Source: Planctomycetota bacterium (GTDB lineage Bacteria > Planctomycetota > Planctomycetia > Gemmatales > Gemmataceae). Taken from it: 44,528 nucleotides of DNA. The first letter of the stretch is position 1. Every line of letters starts with the position of its first letter. The DNA lies in NCBI GenBank assembly GCA_003669555.1, contig QWOS01000040.1, positions 1 to 44,528 on the forward strand, given 5' to 3'. The notes beneath the pieces are model-generated. The model did no database searches and had not been told where the DNA came from. It saw only the letters and a program-made list of their open reading frames with translations. The position numbers were made by a program, and so were the translations under genes. This document shows, piece by piece, positions 9,181-18,393 of this stretch.

Positions 9181-11301
9181 ATGCTGCACAAGGCGCGCAG
9201 GGTACTGGAAAAATGTGGTGTTCATCCTGGGAGCAGGCTGTTCACATTGATCCAGAACTTGAAATCCATGCTGGTGGACCCGGTCCGGCGGCGGAGCATG
9301 GCAAGGCGGTCACGTCGACAGGAATCCCAACCTCCTTTCGCAGTGCATGTCCCGTTAGCCTGGGATGCCCTTCTTGCCAGGCATGGCCTGCCTTCGCTCG
9401 AAAATTCTTCCATCCATGCGGCCCGCGCCGCATCAAATCCGGAAGCGCTTGGTTTGTGGGTAATCTGTAGGTTGCTCGAACTGACGGATCATCGTAAGCG
9501 CTTTCCCAAAGCCCTTACCGAAGGGCCTGGGGGAACCTTTTGCAGGTGGTTGATCCATCATGGGTTACCACCTGGCGTTCGCCCCGAAGCTATCACCGCC
9601 TTGTTCACAGGCAGACCCGGTGACCGGGTCCTGCGCTATATAGACGATAAAGAATGGGTGCTGCGCAGCCTGCCCATGGCCCTTACCCCGGCTGGCAGGC
9701 ACGGCATTCTGAATTGGCTACTGGGGACCACCGTCGCCCATTTGCGGGAGGTGGACCTGGTGGATGTTTTGTGGTTCGCGCTGGAACGGGCTGAGGATCC
9801 TACCTTCGGGTTGGCCCCAACCTGGCTCAGGCTACCTGCCTGGCAGTCCCACTGGCCATTAGGGCTCACCCTGGTGGGAGCTCAAGACTTGATTGATGGC
9901 TTGAAACGACGCCATCCCGCGCTGGCTAACCTCCTTCCAGACGGGCTTCTCGGGTTAGACCGGATTATTCCCGCAGAGGATCAGGCCCGGCTGGTGGCTG
10001 TGGAATGGCTTCGGCTTCCTTCCCCTCCCTCAGCATCCAGGATACACGACCAGGAACCGGCATGGTTTTCCAGCCTGATCCAATCCCGGCCAGACAACAT
10101 ACTGCTGGCATCGCTGGCCGCGCGGGTGCGGGAAGAAAAACAGGAAAAACCATGGCGGCCCGGATTCAATATCCTTGGGCACTGTACTTACGCATCGGGT
10201 ATCGGAGAAGTGCAAAGGCATCTCCGTCTGGCGGTAGGCCTGGCGGGTGGCAGAACTGTCACCCGCGATGTTCCTGGCGATTGGCGCTTTGACCAGCCCA
10301 CCCGGCCTGATCACCTCGGGGTCGAAGTGTTCGACACCACCGTGCTCAGTATCCCGATCTTTGCGGAAGGAAAGCGGATCTATCCCCGCGCTGGCCTGAA
10401 CCGCAAATCTGGGGTTTGGCGTATAGGCTATTGGTATTGGGAACTGGAAGTACTTCCACAGAAATACGCCCGTGAGGCCAAACATTTCGATGAAATCTGG
10501 ACTCCGACAAGGTTTGTGGCCGATGCCGTTCGGGCTGCCGTACCCGGCTTTCCCGTCCGTGTGGTACTTCCCGGGGCCGAGATCCAACATGATGCGCCGG
10601 TGGATCGTTCCCGGTTCGGGCTGTCCAACTCCGACTTCGTTGTGCTTTTCATGTTCGATGTGGCATCTGTGATGGAGCGGAAAAACCCACTCGCCGTGGT
10701 AGAGGCTTTCCGGCGGTCTCTGAGCCAATTCCCTGACGCACGACTGGTTTTCAAGATCACACGCCCCGGATTTGACCCGGAAGGAGTCTGCGAATTGCGC
10801 GAGGCGGCGGCGCAGGTCAACGCCATTATCATCGACGAGCACCTGAGCCGGCCTGAAGCCTACGGAATCATGAAAATGTGTGACTGTTATATCAGTCTGC
10901 ATCGCTCCGAGGGGTATGGCCTGACAATTGCCGAAGCTCTTTTATATGGCAAAACAGTTATCGCCACCGGGTATTCCGGTAACATCGATTTCATGTCGGA
11001 AAAAACCGGCCTGCTGGTGAACCACACTCTGGTTCCCATCCGCAAAAATCTGCCCTATTACCCCAAAGACTGCCACTGGGCCGAACCGGATATCGGACAG
11101 GCGGCCCAGCACCTCCGCTGGGCTTATGATCATCCATTACAGGCAAAAAAACTGGGGGACTTGGCTCGCCTCCATACCGGGCAACTCCTGTCTATGGAGG
11201 CCTATGGCAAACGGGTGCTCGCCCAGGTAAGCACCGCTCGTACGCACCCTTTACCCACTTACCACCAGTTGACCGGCCATGGACTTGCGCGAACCGCATG
11301 A
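9181..11301 (+). CDS. Large glycosyltransferase: N-terminal unknown domain plus GT4 domain
   Basis: The protein (706 aa) has about 320 N-terminal residues of unknown fold, rich in Trp, Leu and Arg ('LVDVLWFALERAEDPTFGLA', 'TWLRLPAWQSHWPLGL'). A GT4 domain follows from about residue 325 ('GFNILGHCTYASGIGEVQRH'). Key donor-site blocks are 'VVLFMFDVASVMERKNPLAV', 'DARLVFKITRPG' and 'SLHRSEGYGLTIAEALLYG', with an intact E-x7-E near residues 577-585. ATG 9181 is preceded by GGAGG five bases upstream; an in-frame TTG at 9169 overlaps that site and is unlikely. The following gene has the same two-part architecture, making a second duplicate pair. No membrane helix is evident. Confidence 0.83.
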   Translation: MLHKARRVLEKCGVHPGSRLFTLIQNLKSMLVDPVRRRSMARRSRRQESQPPFAVHVPLAWDALLARHGLPSLENSSIHAARAASNPEALGLWVICRLLELTDHRKRFPKALTEGPGGTFCRWLIHHGLPPGVRPEAITALFTGRPGDRVLRYIDDKEWVLRSLPMALTPAGRHGILNWLLGTTVAHLREVDLVDVLWFALERAEDPTFGLAPTWLRLPAWQSHWPLGLTLVGAQDLIDGLKRRHPALANLLPDGLLGLDRIIPAEDQARLVAVEWLRLPSPPSASRIHDQEPAWFSSLIQSRPDNILLASLAARVREEKQEKPWRPGFNILGHCTYASGIGEVQRHLRLAVGLAGGRTVTRDVPGDWRFDQPTRPDHLGVEVFDTTVLSIPIFAEGKRIYPRAGLNRKSGVWRIGYWYWELEVLPQKYAREAKHFDEIWTPTRFVADAVRAAVPGFPVRVVLPGAEIQHDAPVDRSRFGLSNSDFVVLFMFDVASVMERKNPLAVVEAFRRSLSQFPDARLVFKITRPGFDPEGVCELREAAAQVNAIIIDEHLSRPEAYGIMKMCDCYISLHRSEGYGLTIAEALLYGKTVIATGYSGNIDFMSEKTGLLVNHTLVPIRKNLPYYPKDCHWAEPDIGQAAQHLRWAYDHPLQAKKLGDLARLHTGQLLSMEAYGKRVLAQVSTARTHPLPTYHQLTGHGLARTA

Positions 11302-11340
11302 CCCCGCCACTGCGGTTACTTTCGCCAGTCAGGGGAACGG

Positions 11341-13308
11341 ATGATGTTTGAGTCGCTGAAAAAAAGACTGAACGATATGGGGTTCCATGAGGAGACCTGG
11401 CTTTTCCAGGCCCTGTGGGGTGCTAAAAAAAGGCTCTTTAACCCGCTTCTCCATGCGATGGTGGGTCGCAAAGCCAGGCGCGAGGTAAATTCGGGTAATT
11501 GGTTGTCCCTGGCAAATCCGCAGGAAATCCTGGCCTGTATCAGTTCAAGGGGCGCCGTTCTTCGGTTGTCACCCACCACGGATTCTGCCCCCTCCGACCA
11601 TGCCGCCTGGGTGAGGGCCGCCCTGGGGCCTTTGCTGACCAATCCACAGGTTCGGGCAGCGCACCCGCGAGGGCTCCGCGACGGGGTGGAGGGATGCTAT
11701 TTCACCTGGCTTACCGAGGGTGACTCACCCCTGGGCCTGACACAACGCGCCTGGAGGGAAGGACTGCGCGCTGTCTTCGTTAGCCGCCCTGGCGACATTG
11801 CGCGAAGATTTCTCGATGTGAATCCGTGGCACCTTGAGCGGGTTCCCTTTGGCATGATGGCCCCCAGCCTCCGTACCAGTCTCGACTTTTTGATACGCAC
11901 CGGTCATACCGATATGGGGGTAGTCTCACCCGAGGAAGCACTGTGGTTCGCGGTGGAAACCCTGGAGGATCACCCCACGAGCCTGGCTGAAACATGGCTG
12001 CGCCTTCCCGGCTGGCAGAACCGATGGCCCGGGGCATGCACACCAGCCGGCTGGAAACAATTAATCAGCGATCTGAGTAAGGAAACAAGCCATCTTGATG
12101 CTGCCAATTATGCGTACCCCGCCTCATGGCCTCTGGCCGGCCACGAAGCGGCTGAAAAGCTGCTTGGCTGCCTTCCCTCAGCCACTTGGGGTTCTCAACC
12201 TGGTATCAACCTTCTGACCTATTGGAACTGCACCTGCGGTCTTCGGGAAGCTGCCGCTCAACTTGGCCGCTCAGCAGCCCGCCATGGCTGCCCGGTCAGC
12301 TTGCGTGATGTCCCAAACAGCATGAGCGAAGTACTGCATCATAGGCCGGAAACTTTGGGAGTTGAAGAGTTTGGTCTGACAGTCACGGTTACTCCACCAG
12401 CTTGGAAACCATCTGAATTATACCGACGGGCTGGCCTGCGAATGCGCCCTGATGTACGGCGGGTGGGTGTATGGTTTTGGGAGCTGGAAGATGTGCCCAG
12501 GTCCTGGATATCGAATAGCCGGGGTTTCGACGAAATCTGGGCCCCTTCGCGGTTCATAGGCGAATCGTTGCGGCGAGTATTACCGGTACCGGTCATCGAT
12601 ATGCCGCAAGCATTGCGCATCCAGCCAGTGGATCCGGTTCCACGCGAGTTGTATGGCCTCAAAGCTGGTGAAACAGTCTTTTTATTTGTTTTTGACGCGG
12701 CCAGTTCTGTTGAGCGGAAAAACCCGGCGGGGTTGGTTCGGGCTTTTCATCTGGCATTTCCTCGCGCCAGAGATGTCCGTCTGGTGATCAAGGTAAGCCG
12801 TCCCCAGGCAGAACCTCAGGCAATGGCCAAGCTCCGACAGATGGTGGCCGCCGATCCGCGAATACTCATGCTGGAGCGGACCCTCAGCCGCCCGGAACTG
12901 CTCGGCCTGATGGATACCGCCGATGCTTATGTTTCACTTCACCGGGCCGAGGGTCTTGGCCTGACTTTGGGCGAAGCAGCTTTGCTGGGAAAACCGGTAA
13001 TCACCACACGCTATTCCGGCGTTCTCGATTTTCTGGACGAAAAAACAGCCCTCTTTGTGCGCCATACCCTTGTCCCCATCATGCACAACAGGCCTCCGTT
13101 CCAGAAAGGGTGGCGCTGGGCGGAACCTGATATTGATGAAGCTGCCGCTCACATGCGCTGGGTGAGATCCCAACCGGTTTTGGCCAGGCAATTGGGCCTG
13201 CGGGCACGTGAATCAGTGGCCCGCCTGCTCGATCCCGATGCTCAAGGTCGCTGGATATCCGAACAATTACACCGACTGCTGCCGACAACCGCCCGCAAGG
13301 TGGCTTGA
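11341..13308 (+). CDS. Large glycosyltransferase, paralogue of the preceding gene
   Basis: This 655-residue protein shares the layout of its upstream neighbour. The N-terminal region is about 280 residues ('EALWFAVETLEDHPTSLAET', 'WLRLPGWQNRWPGACTPAG'). The GT4 domain contains 'FLFVFDAASSVERKNPAGLV', 'RLVIKVSRPQ' and 'SLHRAEGLGLTLGEAALLG', with E-x7-E intact near residue 536. The C-terminal block 'HTLVPIMHNRPPFQKGWRWA' parallels 'HTLVPIRKNLPYYPKDCHWA' in the neighbour. Start ATG 11341 has AGGGG five bases upstream; a second ATG follows at once at 11344. The gene lies 39 nt after its paralogue, presumably in the same transcript. The donor sugar is unknown. Confidence 0.83.
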   Translation: MMFESLKKRLNDMGFHEETWLFQALWGAKKRLFNPLLHAMVGRKARREVNSGNWLSLANPQEILACISSRGAVLRLSPTTDSAPSDHAAWVRAALGPLLTNPQVRAAHPRGLRDGVEGCYFTWLTEGDSPLGLTQRAWREGLRAVFVSRPGDIARRFLDVNPWHLERVPFGMMAPSLRTSLDFLIRTGHTDMGVVSPEEALWFAVETLEDHPTSLAETWLRLPGWQNRWPGACTPAGWKQLISDLSKETSHLDAANYAYPASWPLAGHEAAEKLLGCLPSATWGSQPGINLLTYWNCTCGLREAAAQLGRSAARHGCPVSLRDVPNSMSEVLHHRPETLGVEEFGLTVTVTPPAWKPSELYRRAGLRMRPDVRRVGVWFWELEDVPRSWISNSRGFDEIWAPSRFIGESLRRVLPVPVIDMPQALRIQPVDPVPRELYGLKAGETVFLFVFDAASSVERKNPAGLVRAFHLAFPRARDVRLVIKVSRPQAEPQAMAKLRQMVAADPRILMLERTLSRPELLGLMDTADAYVSLHRAEGLGLTLGEAALLGKPVITTRYSGVLDFLDEKTALFVRHTLVPIMHNRPPFQKGWRWAEPDIDEAAAHMRWVRSQPVLARQLGLRARESVARLLDPDAQGRWISEQLHRLLPTTARKVA

Positions 13309-13341
13309 CGCACATCACCAATCGAAAGCAACCTATAGGTT

Positions 13342-14568
13342 ATGAAGGTCGCCTGGAATATCCTGCCCACCATCGGCCCGCGATCTGGCGTGGGCTGGTA
13401 CATTGCGGCAACACTCGCCGCCCTCAAAGCCAGCGCCCCGGCCGATGAACATCATCTGGAGTTTCCGGGAGGAGCCGGGAAGGCACTCAGGCGTTGCTGG
13501 TTTCTGGTGCGGCCTTACATGACTCGCCCGCCCCAATCGAGACCAATGGAGGGTTTGCCTCTCCCGGACCGTTCCCCTGACAGGGAAAACTGGAAGACGC
13601 GCGCGCTCGGCTGGGCACGGGCAGCTCAAGACGCTTATCTCTCGCGTATGCTCGACCGCTGGCATGCCAACGGTCAACTTGACCTATATCATGAACCGAA
13701 TTTTTTGCCAGTTTCCACCCAGGCGCCTACCGTCACTACCTTTCATGATCTGTCATCATTATCGCATCCTGAGTGGCACCCCATCGACCGCGTGCGCACT
13801 TTTGAGAAACGCGCTCAGGGTGGTCTTGACCGGTCTCTGCATTTTTTCACGCTTTCACAAGCAATGAAAGACGAGATGGTGCGTATTCTTGGAGTGGCCC
13901 CGGGCCGCATCACCATCACCCCCATGGGAGTGCGCCCGCACCTCCGCCCCGTTTTGGGCCAGGCCCAGGCTGAGGTGCTGGCTAGGTTGGGCATCCCCCC
14001 TGGCAGTTTTTTGCATGTTGGAACGCTTGAGCCCCGAAAAAACCTCCTGCTCCTGGCACGGGCCTGGTGTGCCCTGCCCGGCCTTGTCCGGGACAAACAC
14101 CCATTGGTGCTGGTGGGTGGGTGGGGCTGGCGCTGTGACGACCTCCGTTCCTTTTTGGCAGCGACCGGATTTGGCAAAGGGATAAAGCACATTGGCTATC
14201 TCGCTGACGAAGATTTACCAGCGGTTTACAGTTCTGCTCTCGCCCTGGTTTTCCCCACCAAGTACGAGGGCTTTGGGATGCCACCCATCGAGATGATGGC
14301 CTGTGGCGGCGCGGTCATTGCTTCCACGGCAGCCGCTGTGCGTGAAGTCCTCGATAACCGGGCCCATCTGGTCGAAATCGAGGATGAGGCCGGCTGGCGA
14401 GATGCCATGCTGCGGGCGGCTAATGAACCCGAGTGGCTGGCCGGACTGCGGTCAGGATCGGTGCGATTGGCAGCACGATACACCTGGCAGGCTACAGCGC
14501 AGGCGACCCGCCTGGGCTATGCGCGTGCCTTGGCCCTGCCAGAAATCAGCACAAGTCAGGCTGCCTGA
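13342..14568 (+). CDS. Glycosyltransferase family 4
   Basis: The 408-residue protein is a GT4 enzyme of the mannosyltransferase-like type. It starts with 'MKVAWNILPTIGPRSGVGWY', followed by an acceptor half containing 'LYHEPNFLPVSTQAPTVTTF' and 'FHDLSSLSHPEWHP'. The donor half has 'FLHVGTLEPRKNLLLLARAW', 'LVLVGGWGW', 'IKHIGYLADEDLPAVYSSA' and 'PTKYEGFGMPPIEMMACGG', with a complete E-x7-E. It is the last plus-strand gene of the cluster, 33 nt after its neighbour, and is convergent with the membrane glycosyltransferase gene. The ribosome binding site is weak. I see no clear terminator in the 98 nt that follow. Confidence 0.87.
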   Translation: MKVAWNILPTIGPRSGVGWYIAATLAALKASAPADEHHLEFPGGAGKALRRCWFLVRPYMTRPPQSRPMEGLPLPDRSPDRENWKTRALGWARAAQDAYLSRMLDRWHANGQLDLYHEPNFLPVSTQAPTVTTFHDLSSLSHPEWHPIDRVRTFEKRAQGGLDRSLHFFTLSQAMKDEMVRILGVAPGRITITPMGVRPHLRPVLGQAQAEVLARLGIPPGSFLHVGTLEPRKNLLLLARAWCALPGLVRDKHPLVLVGGWGWRCDDLRSFLAATGFGKGIKHIGYLADEDLPAVYSSALALVFPTKYEGFGMPPIEMMACGGAVIASTAAAVREVLDNRAHLVEIEDEAGWRDAMLRAANEPEWLAGLRSGSVRLAARYTWQATAQATRLGYARALALPEISTSQAA

Positions 14569-14666
14569 TTCCTCCGCCGCTACAAATTCAGCATTACCCA
14601 TCTTGGCAAGCGCATTACTAAAATAAAAAGGTGGTACCCTGGTGAAAATGCGTCATCACAACCAGA

Positions 14667-17087
14667 TCATTCGTTGATTCCACTTGCCAGCCCCGACTGT
14701 GTGAGCGCACGCTGCTCCAGCCGGGTCACTGCCACCGCCCCATACGGATTTTCGATTGACGCCGAAAGGGTTGGAAATCGAGCCAGTAATTCATCAAGAT
14801 TCCTGCCAGGCTTCATTAGCAACAAGGCGCTTGGGCGTTGTCTCAGAAACTGTTCCAGCTCGTCCCTTTCCCCTGGCCCAAAAACATGCATGCGAGCCTT
14901 GGGTAGATAGAAGCTGGCAGAATCCCACCGATGGGGATAGCACACCAGCTCGACAGAGGACGGATCCATGGATGACATCAGTTCAGGCGACACCCGATTC
15001 CTTAAGGATTGACGCAAATGACCACGGAGCGAGAACCCCTCGTGATACCTGGGTAGCATTTCCCACGAGCCTACCATGGCCAAAGCCGCACAACTAGCCA
15101 TGCCCCCCGCCCAGGAAATACCCCTGCCCCCCCAGGAACAAAGTCCCAGCATTAGCACCAAGCCCCCCCCCATCGCCACGCACAGGGTAGCGGAGAAAGG
15201 CTCGAGCCAGCCTTTGTAGCCGGCGCCCCAACCCAGCCCGCACCAAGCCAGCGCGGTGATAACCAGCGCATACCGCGCCTGAATACTGGGAAACCGCCAT
15301 AACACCCATTTTCCAGCCGGCAAAACCAGATCCAGATGCAACCCAAGGGCCAGGGCCGCAAACGGCATGAAAGCGATGGAATAAATGGGGCGCTTGCAAC
15401 CCGCCAAGCTGAAAAACGCCAGATTGAACACCAAGGCTATTAAAACCAACCCAAGTACAGGCTGGCCACCTCCCGCCTTCTGGGCAGATCGTCCCAGAAC
15501 GCGCCGCACCAAACCGGGTACAAGGACCATCCAGGGGCCTAAACCGAATAGCAGTCCGGGCAGGTAATACCACCAGGGGCCAGCGTGGTCAAACGGCTCT
15601 AAAAATCGCACCACATGGTGCCGCCAGACAAAATGTTCCAAAAAACCATCCAGGCGCAGGGTCAGCGGAATCATCCACGCCATTAAGGGAAAAAGTAGCA
15701 AACCAAATCCCAGACCCCATTCCCGGACTCCCGGCCGCGCCACCCGGGAATCCAGCCACCACCACAGACAAGCGGGCCCCAAAACGAGGGGCATCGCCAC
15801 AAATCCTTTGGTGAGCAGCGCCAAGCCCACCATCAGCATGGCAGCAAGCCACCAACCCCGTCTCAGGGAACCACGGCTGCAGGCCAGATCCAGGCAGGCA
15901 ATTCCGCCCACCACCAGCAGGCACAGCACACTATCCATGGCCAGCATACGCTCGTAATGCAAAAAACGGACTGAGGTGAGCAGTAAAAAAGCAGCCAGCC
16001 AGCCAGCCCGAGGACCAGCACGAACACGTAGCCAACCCCAGGCCACCAGCACCGTCAGCACCCCAGCTATGCCTGGAACCACCCGGGCCATACGATCCGA
16101 GACACCACCCACTTGATAAGCAGCCATCACCAGCCAATAAAAAAGCGGCGGTTTGTCGAGGTATGGCTCTCCGTGAAGGGTCGGCACCAACCAGTTGCCC
16201 TGTAGCAGCATCTGCCTTGGAATTTCGGCATAGCGCGCCTCGGTTGGTTCCAGCAAAGGGGCGCGAAGATTGCCCAGAAACAAAGCGCAAGCCAAGGCCA
16301 GAAGCACCACTAGGCCAAGGGCCTCCATTACCACGCCGCCACCTGCCGATGCCGCTTGACGCTGTTTATTAAAGGCCACCTGAGTGAACCAAAATCGGAT
16401 CAAGCCCACAAATACCCTGGGAACCTCGGTGAGCCGCACCTTGCTGGCACCCCCAGCCCGGGAACGGTGGCGCACCGCATGCTCCTCCACAGCCATGCCC
16501 AGGGCGCGGGCGCGAACGATCATTTCAGTGTTTACCAAAAAACCACCTGATGCTGGCATAATCTGCAGCAATTCATCCCGGTGAAAGACTTTCAGGGCAC
16601 AATCGACATCCCGCACTCCGGTGCCAACCAAAGTATTGGCCAGCAGATTGAAACCGCGGGAAAGGAACTTGCGCCGCCAAGGATCCTGGCGGTTTTGGCG
16701 CCAGCCCACCACGACAGGCGCATGCCGGGCGCCCTCTATGAGAATAGCCAAGTCTGCCAAATGGAACTGGCAGTCAGCATCCGTGAATGAGACCAGCGGC
16801 ATCCGGCTTGCTAAAAATCCTTCGCGTAGTGCACTGCCATAGCCCTGGTTGCAAGCAAGGTCAACCAGACGGACACGCTGGTCCCGGCTGGAAAGATCAC
16901 GGACAATTTCCACAGTGGAATCTTTGCTGCCATCGTTGACAACAACGATTTCAAAGGGAACACCCATGCGCTCGAACGCTTCGACGGCTTCGTTCACAGC
17001 CTGGCGGATGCAGTCCGCCTCGTTGAAAGCGGGAAGAACCAGGCTGATGCCGGATTTCACCGGTTTTGCAGACGTCAAACCACCCAT
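14667..17087 (-). CDS. Fused GT2 glycosyltransferase and ArnT/PMT-type membrane glycosyltransferase
   Basis: Two enzymes appear joined in 806 residues. Residues about 12-245 are a GT2 domain like polyprenyl-phosphate mannose/glucose synthases: 'ISLVLPAFNEADCI', 'FEIVVVNDGSKDST' and the acidic 'SFTDADCQFH'. From about residue 255 follows a multi-helix GT-C domain of the ArnT/PMT type with the periplasmic-loop motif 'EPTEARYAEIPRQMLLQGNW' and 'PYLDKPPLFYWLV', then many transmembrane helices and a soluble tail. The first half would charge a lipid carrier, the second would use the lipid-linked sugar outside the membrane. I start at ATG 17087, with GGGGA upstream; a TTG at 17138 is in frame. It is convergent with the GT4 cluster and probably belongs to the same pathway. 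Confidence 0.85.
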   Translation of the reverse strand: MGGLTSAKPVKSGISLVLPAFNEADCIRQAVNEAVEAFERMGVPFEIVVVNDGSKDSTVEIVRDLSSRDQRVRLVDLACNQGYGSALREGFLASRMPLVSFTDADCQFHLADLAILIEGARHAPVVVGWRQNRQDPWRRKFLSRGFNLLANTLVGTGVRDVDCALKVFHRDELLQIMPASGGFLVNTEMIVRARALGMAVEEHAVRHRSRAGGASKVRLTEVPRVFVGLIRFWFTQVAFNKQRQAASAGGGVVMEALGLVVLLALACALFLGNLRAPLLEPTEARYAEIPRQMLLQGNWLVPTLHGEPYLDKPPLFYWLVMAAYQVGGVSDRMARVVPGIAGVLTVLVAWGWLRVRAGPRAGWLAAFLLLTSVRFLHYERMLAMDSVLCLLVVGGIACLDLACSRGSLRRGWWLAAMLMVGLALLTKGFVAMPLVLGPACLWWWLDSRVARPGVREWGLGFGLLLFPLMAWMIPLTLRLDGFLEHFVWRHHVVRFLEPFDHAGPWWYYLPGLLFGLGPWMVLVPGLVRRVLGRSAQKAGGGQPVLGLVLIALVFNLAFFSLAGCKRPIYSIAFMPFAALALGLHLDLVLPAGKWVLWRFPSIQARYALVITALAWCGLGWGAGYKGWLEPFSATLCVAMGGGLVLMLGLCSWGGRGISWAGGMASCAALAMVGSWEMLPRYHEGFSLRGHLRQSLRNRVSPELMSSMDPSSVELVCYPHRWDSASFYLPKARMHVFGPGERDELEQFLRQRPSALLLMKPGRNLDELLARFPTLSASIENPYGAVAVTRLEQRALTQSGLASGINE

Positions 17088-17455
17088 GTGCTTATTCCCC
17101 GTTAGCCAACGGGAGAAGTTCGCATGGGGTTGAAGCAAAGGTCAAGATGGAGGCAAAACAAGGCCAGACCCATTCAACCCAATCATCGCAAACATCCAAA
17201 AGCAGTTCCCTGCAACCCAATCTCGGCTGAAAGCTGGGGAATGCCCCCCGGGCGATTGGAGAAGGGTCACCAAAATTGTTTCATTCACTAATTGCCTTTT
17301 CTTTGGCAAGTAACCCCCTTTGCGTTCATTGGAAAAAAAATTGCCTGAGCCATGGAGCAAAGGCCATGCCCTCTCATTTTCCCTGCAGCCCGGGTTTTCT
17401 AGATCGAAGTAACAGAATGGGTTACAGTTACTTTGATTCAGGGGGGGAAAACGCT
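17088..17455. other. Divergent intergenic region with two small inverted repeats
   Basis: No gene is visible in these 368 bases, which separate divergent genes and must hold both promoters. I see a stem TTGCC/GGCAA with an eight-base loop at 17292-17309 and a GTAAC/GTTAC dyad at 17409-17425, 31 bases before the plus-strand ATG. The second is a possible operator. No convincing -35/-10 pair stands out. Confidence 0.4.
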
Positions 17456-18382
17456 ATGAACCGGACCAATCGCAGGATTTTTCTTGGGATCGCGGCGAGC
17501 GGAGCCTCCCTTTCTCAGTTTATTATTGGAGAATCTGCAATGGCAAACGCGGTGGAAAGAAAACTGAAACACTCGGTGGTGGGCTGGTGTTTCCAGGCCC
17601 ATGGCGAAAAATGGGATATGGAAACCCTGTGCCAAAAAGCCAAATTGGCAGGTTGCACTTCGGTTGAGTTGACCCACCCAAACACTTGGTCCACCCTGAA
17701 AAAACATGGCCTCGCCTGCGCTATCGCTGACAGTGGCACCGGTTCTCCTCCATTCATTCGCGCCTGGAACAATAGTGCTTTTCATGGTGAGTTGCTGGAA
17801 AAATCACGGGCAATGATTGAAACTTGTGCGAGCCAGGGAGTGCAGCGGGTTATAGCCTTTGTCGGCATGGTCTGGCGCGACCCTGACAAAGCCGGCAAAG
17901 ATGCGATCCCCCGCGACGAGGCAGCGGCCTCATGCCTGAAAGGCTGGAAGGAGCTGGCCCTGCTGGGTGAAAAACACGGTGTTACCGTATGTGTGGAACA
18001 TCTGAATAGCCGGGTTTCCAACCATCCCATGAAAGGCCATCCCGGCTATCAAGGGGATGACCTCGACTGGATGGCTGGCCTGATCCGCCAGGTCGATTCC
18101 CCCCGCATGAAACTTTTATTCGATGTTTACCATGTGCAGATCATGCACGGCGACTTGCTGAATCGGCTAGAGGAGTGCAAAGATATAATTGGTCATATTC
18201 ACACTGCGGGAAATCCGGGCCGGGGCGAACTGGATGGGAAGCAGGAGATTGCTTACCCGGCGGTTGGTGAAAAGTTGCACCAGATGGGATATGGCGGCTA
18301 TGTCGGCCACGAATTCATTGCCACTCGAGAGCCACTCGGCGGCATCCGACAGGCGATTGAGGTTTGTGAAAGCAACCTGTAG
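17456..18382 (+). CDS. Exported sugar phosphate isomerase/epimerase-like protein (TIM barrel)
   Basis: The 308-residue product belongs to the AP-endonuclease-2-like TIM barrel family that includes hydroxypyruvate isomerase and xylose isomerase-like epimerases. Diagnostic blocks are 'GVTVCVEHLNSR' (metal-ligand Glu), 'MKLLFDVYHVQIMHGDL', 'GHIHTAGNPGRGELDGKQE' and 'YGGYVGHEFIATREP', which supply the Glu/Asp/His metal site. The N-terminus 'NRTNRRIFLGIAASGASLS' fits a twin-arginine export signal (RRxFL), common for this family in planctomycetes. ATG 17456 is preceded by a G-rich GGGGGGGA site. An in-frame ATG at 17276 would add 60 residues lacking any signal-peptide character. Substrate unknown; best match by motif is hydroxypyruvate isomerase. 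Confidence 0.85.
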   Translation: MNRTNRRIFLGIAASGASLSQFIIGESAMANAVERKLKHSVVGWCFQAHGEKWDMETLCQKAKLAGCTSVELTHPNTWSTLKKHGLACAIADSGTGSPPFIRAWNNSAFHGELLEKSRAMIETCASQGVQRVIAFVGMVWRDPDKAGKDAIPRDEAAASCLKGWKELALLGEKHGVTVCVEHLNSRVSNHPMKGHPGYQGDDLDWMAGLIRQVDSPRMKLLFDVYHVQIMHGDLLNRLEECKDIIGHIHTAGNPGRGELDGKQEIAYPAVGEKLHQMGYGGYVGHEFIATREPLGGIRQAIEVCESNL

Positions 18383-18393
18383 AAATTCCGTAC

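Noticed and set aside
10030-10902. 290-codon open frame antisense to the large glycosyltransferase
   Set aside because: The sense strand encodes the GT4 donor-binding blocks; the antisense frame has no start signal or family pattern.
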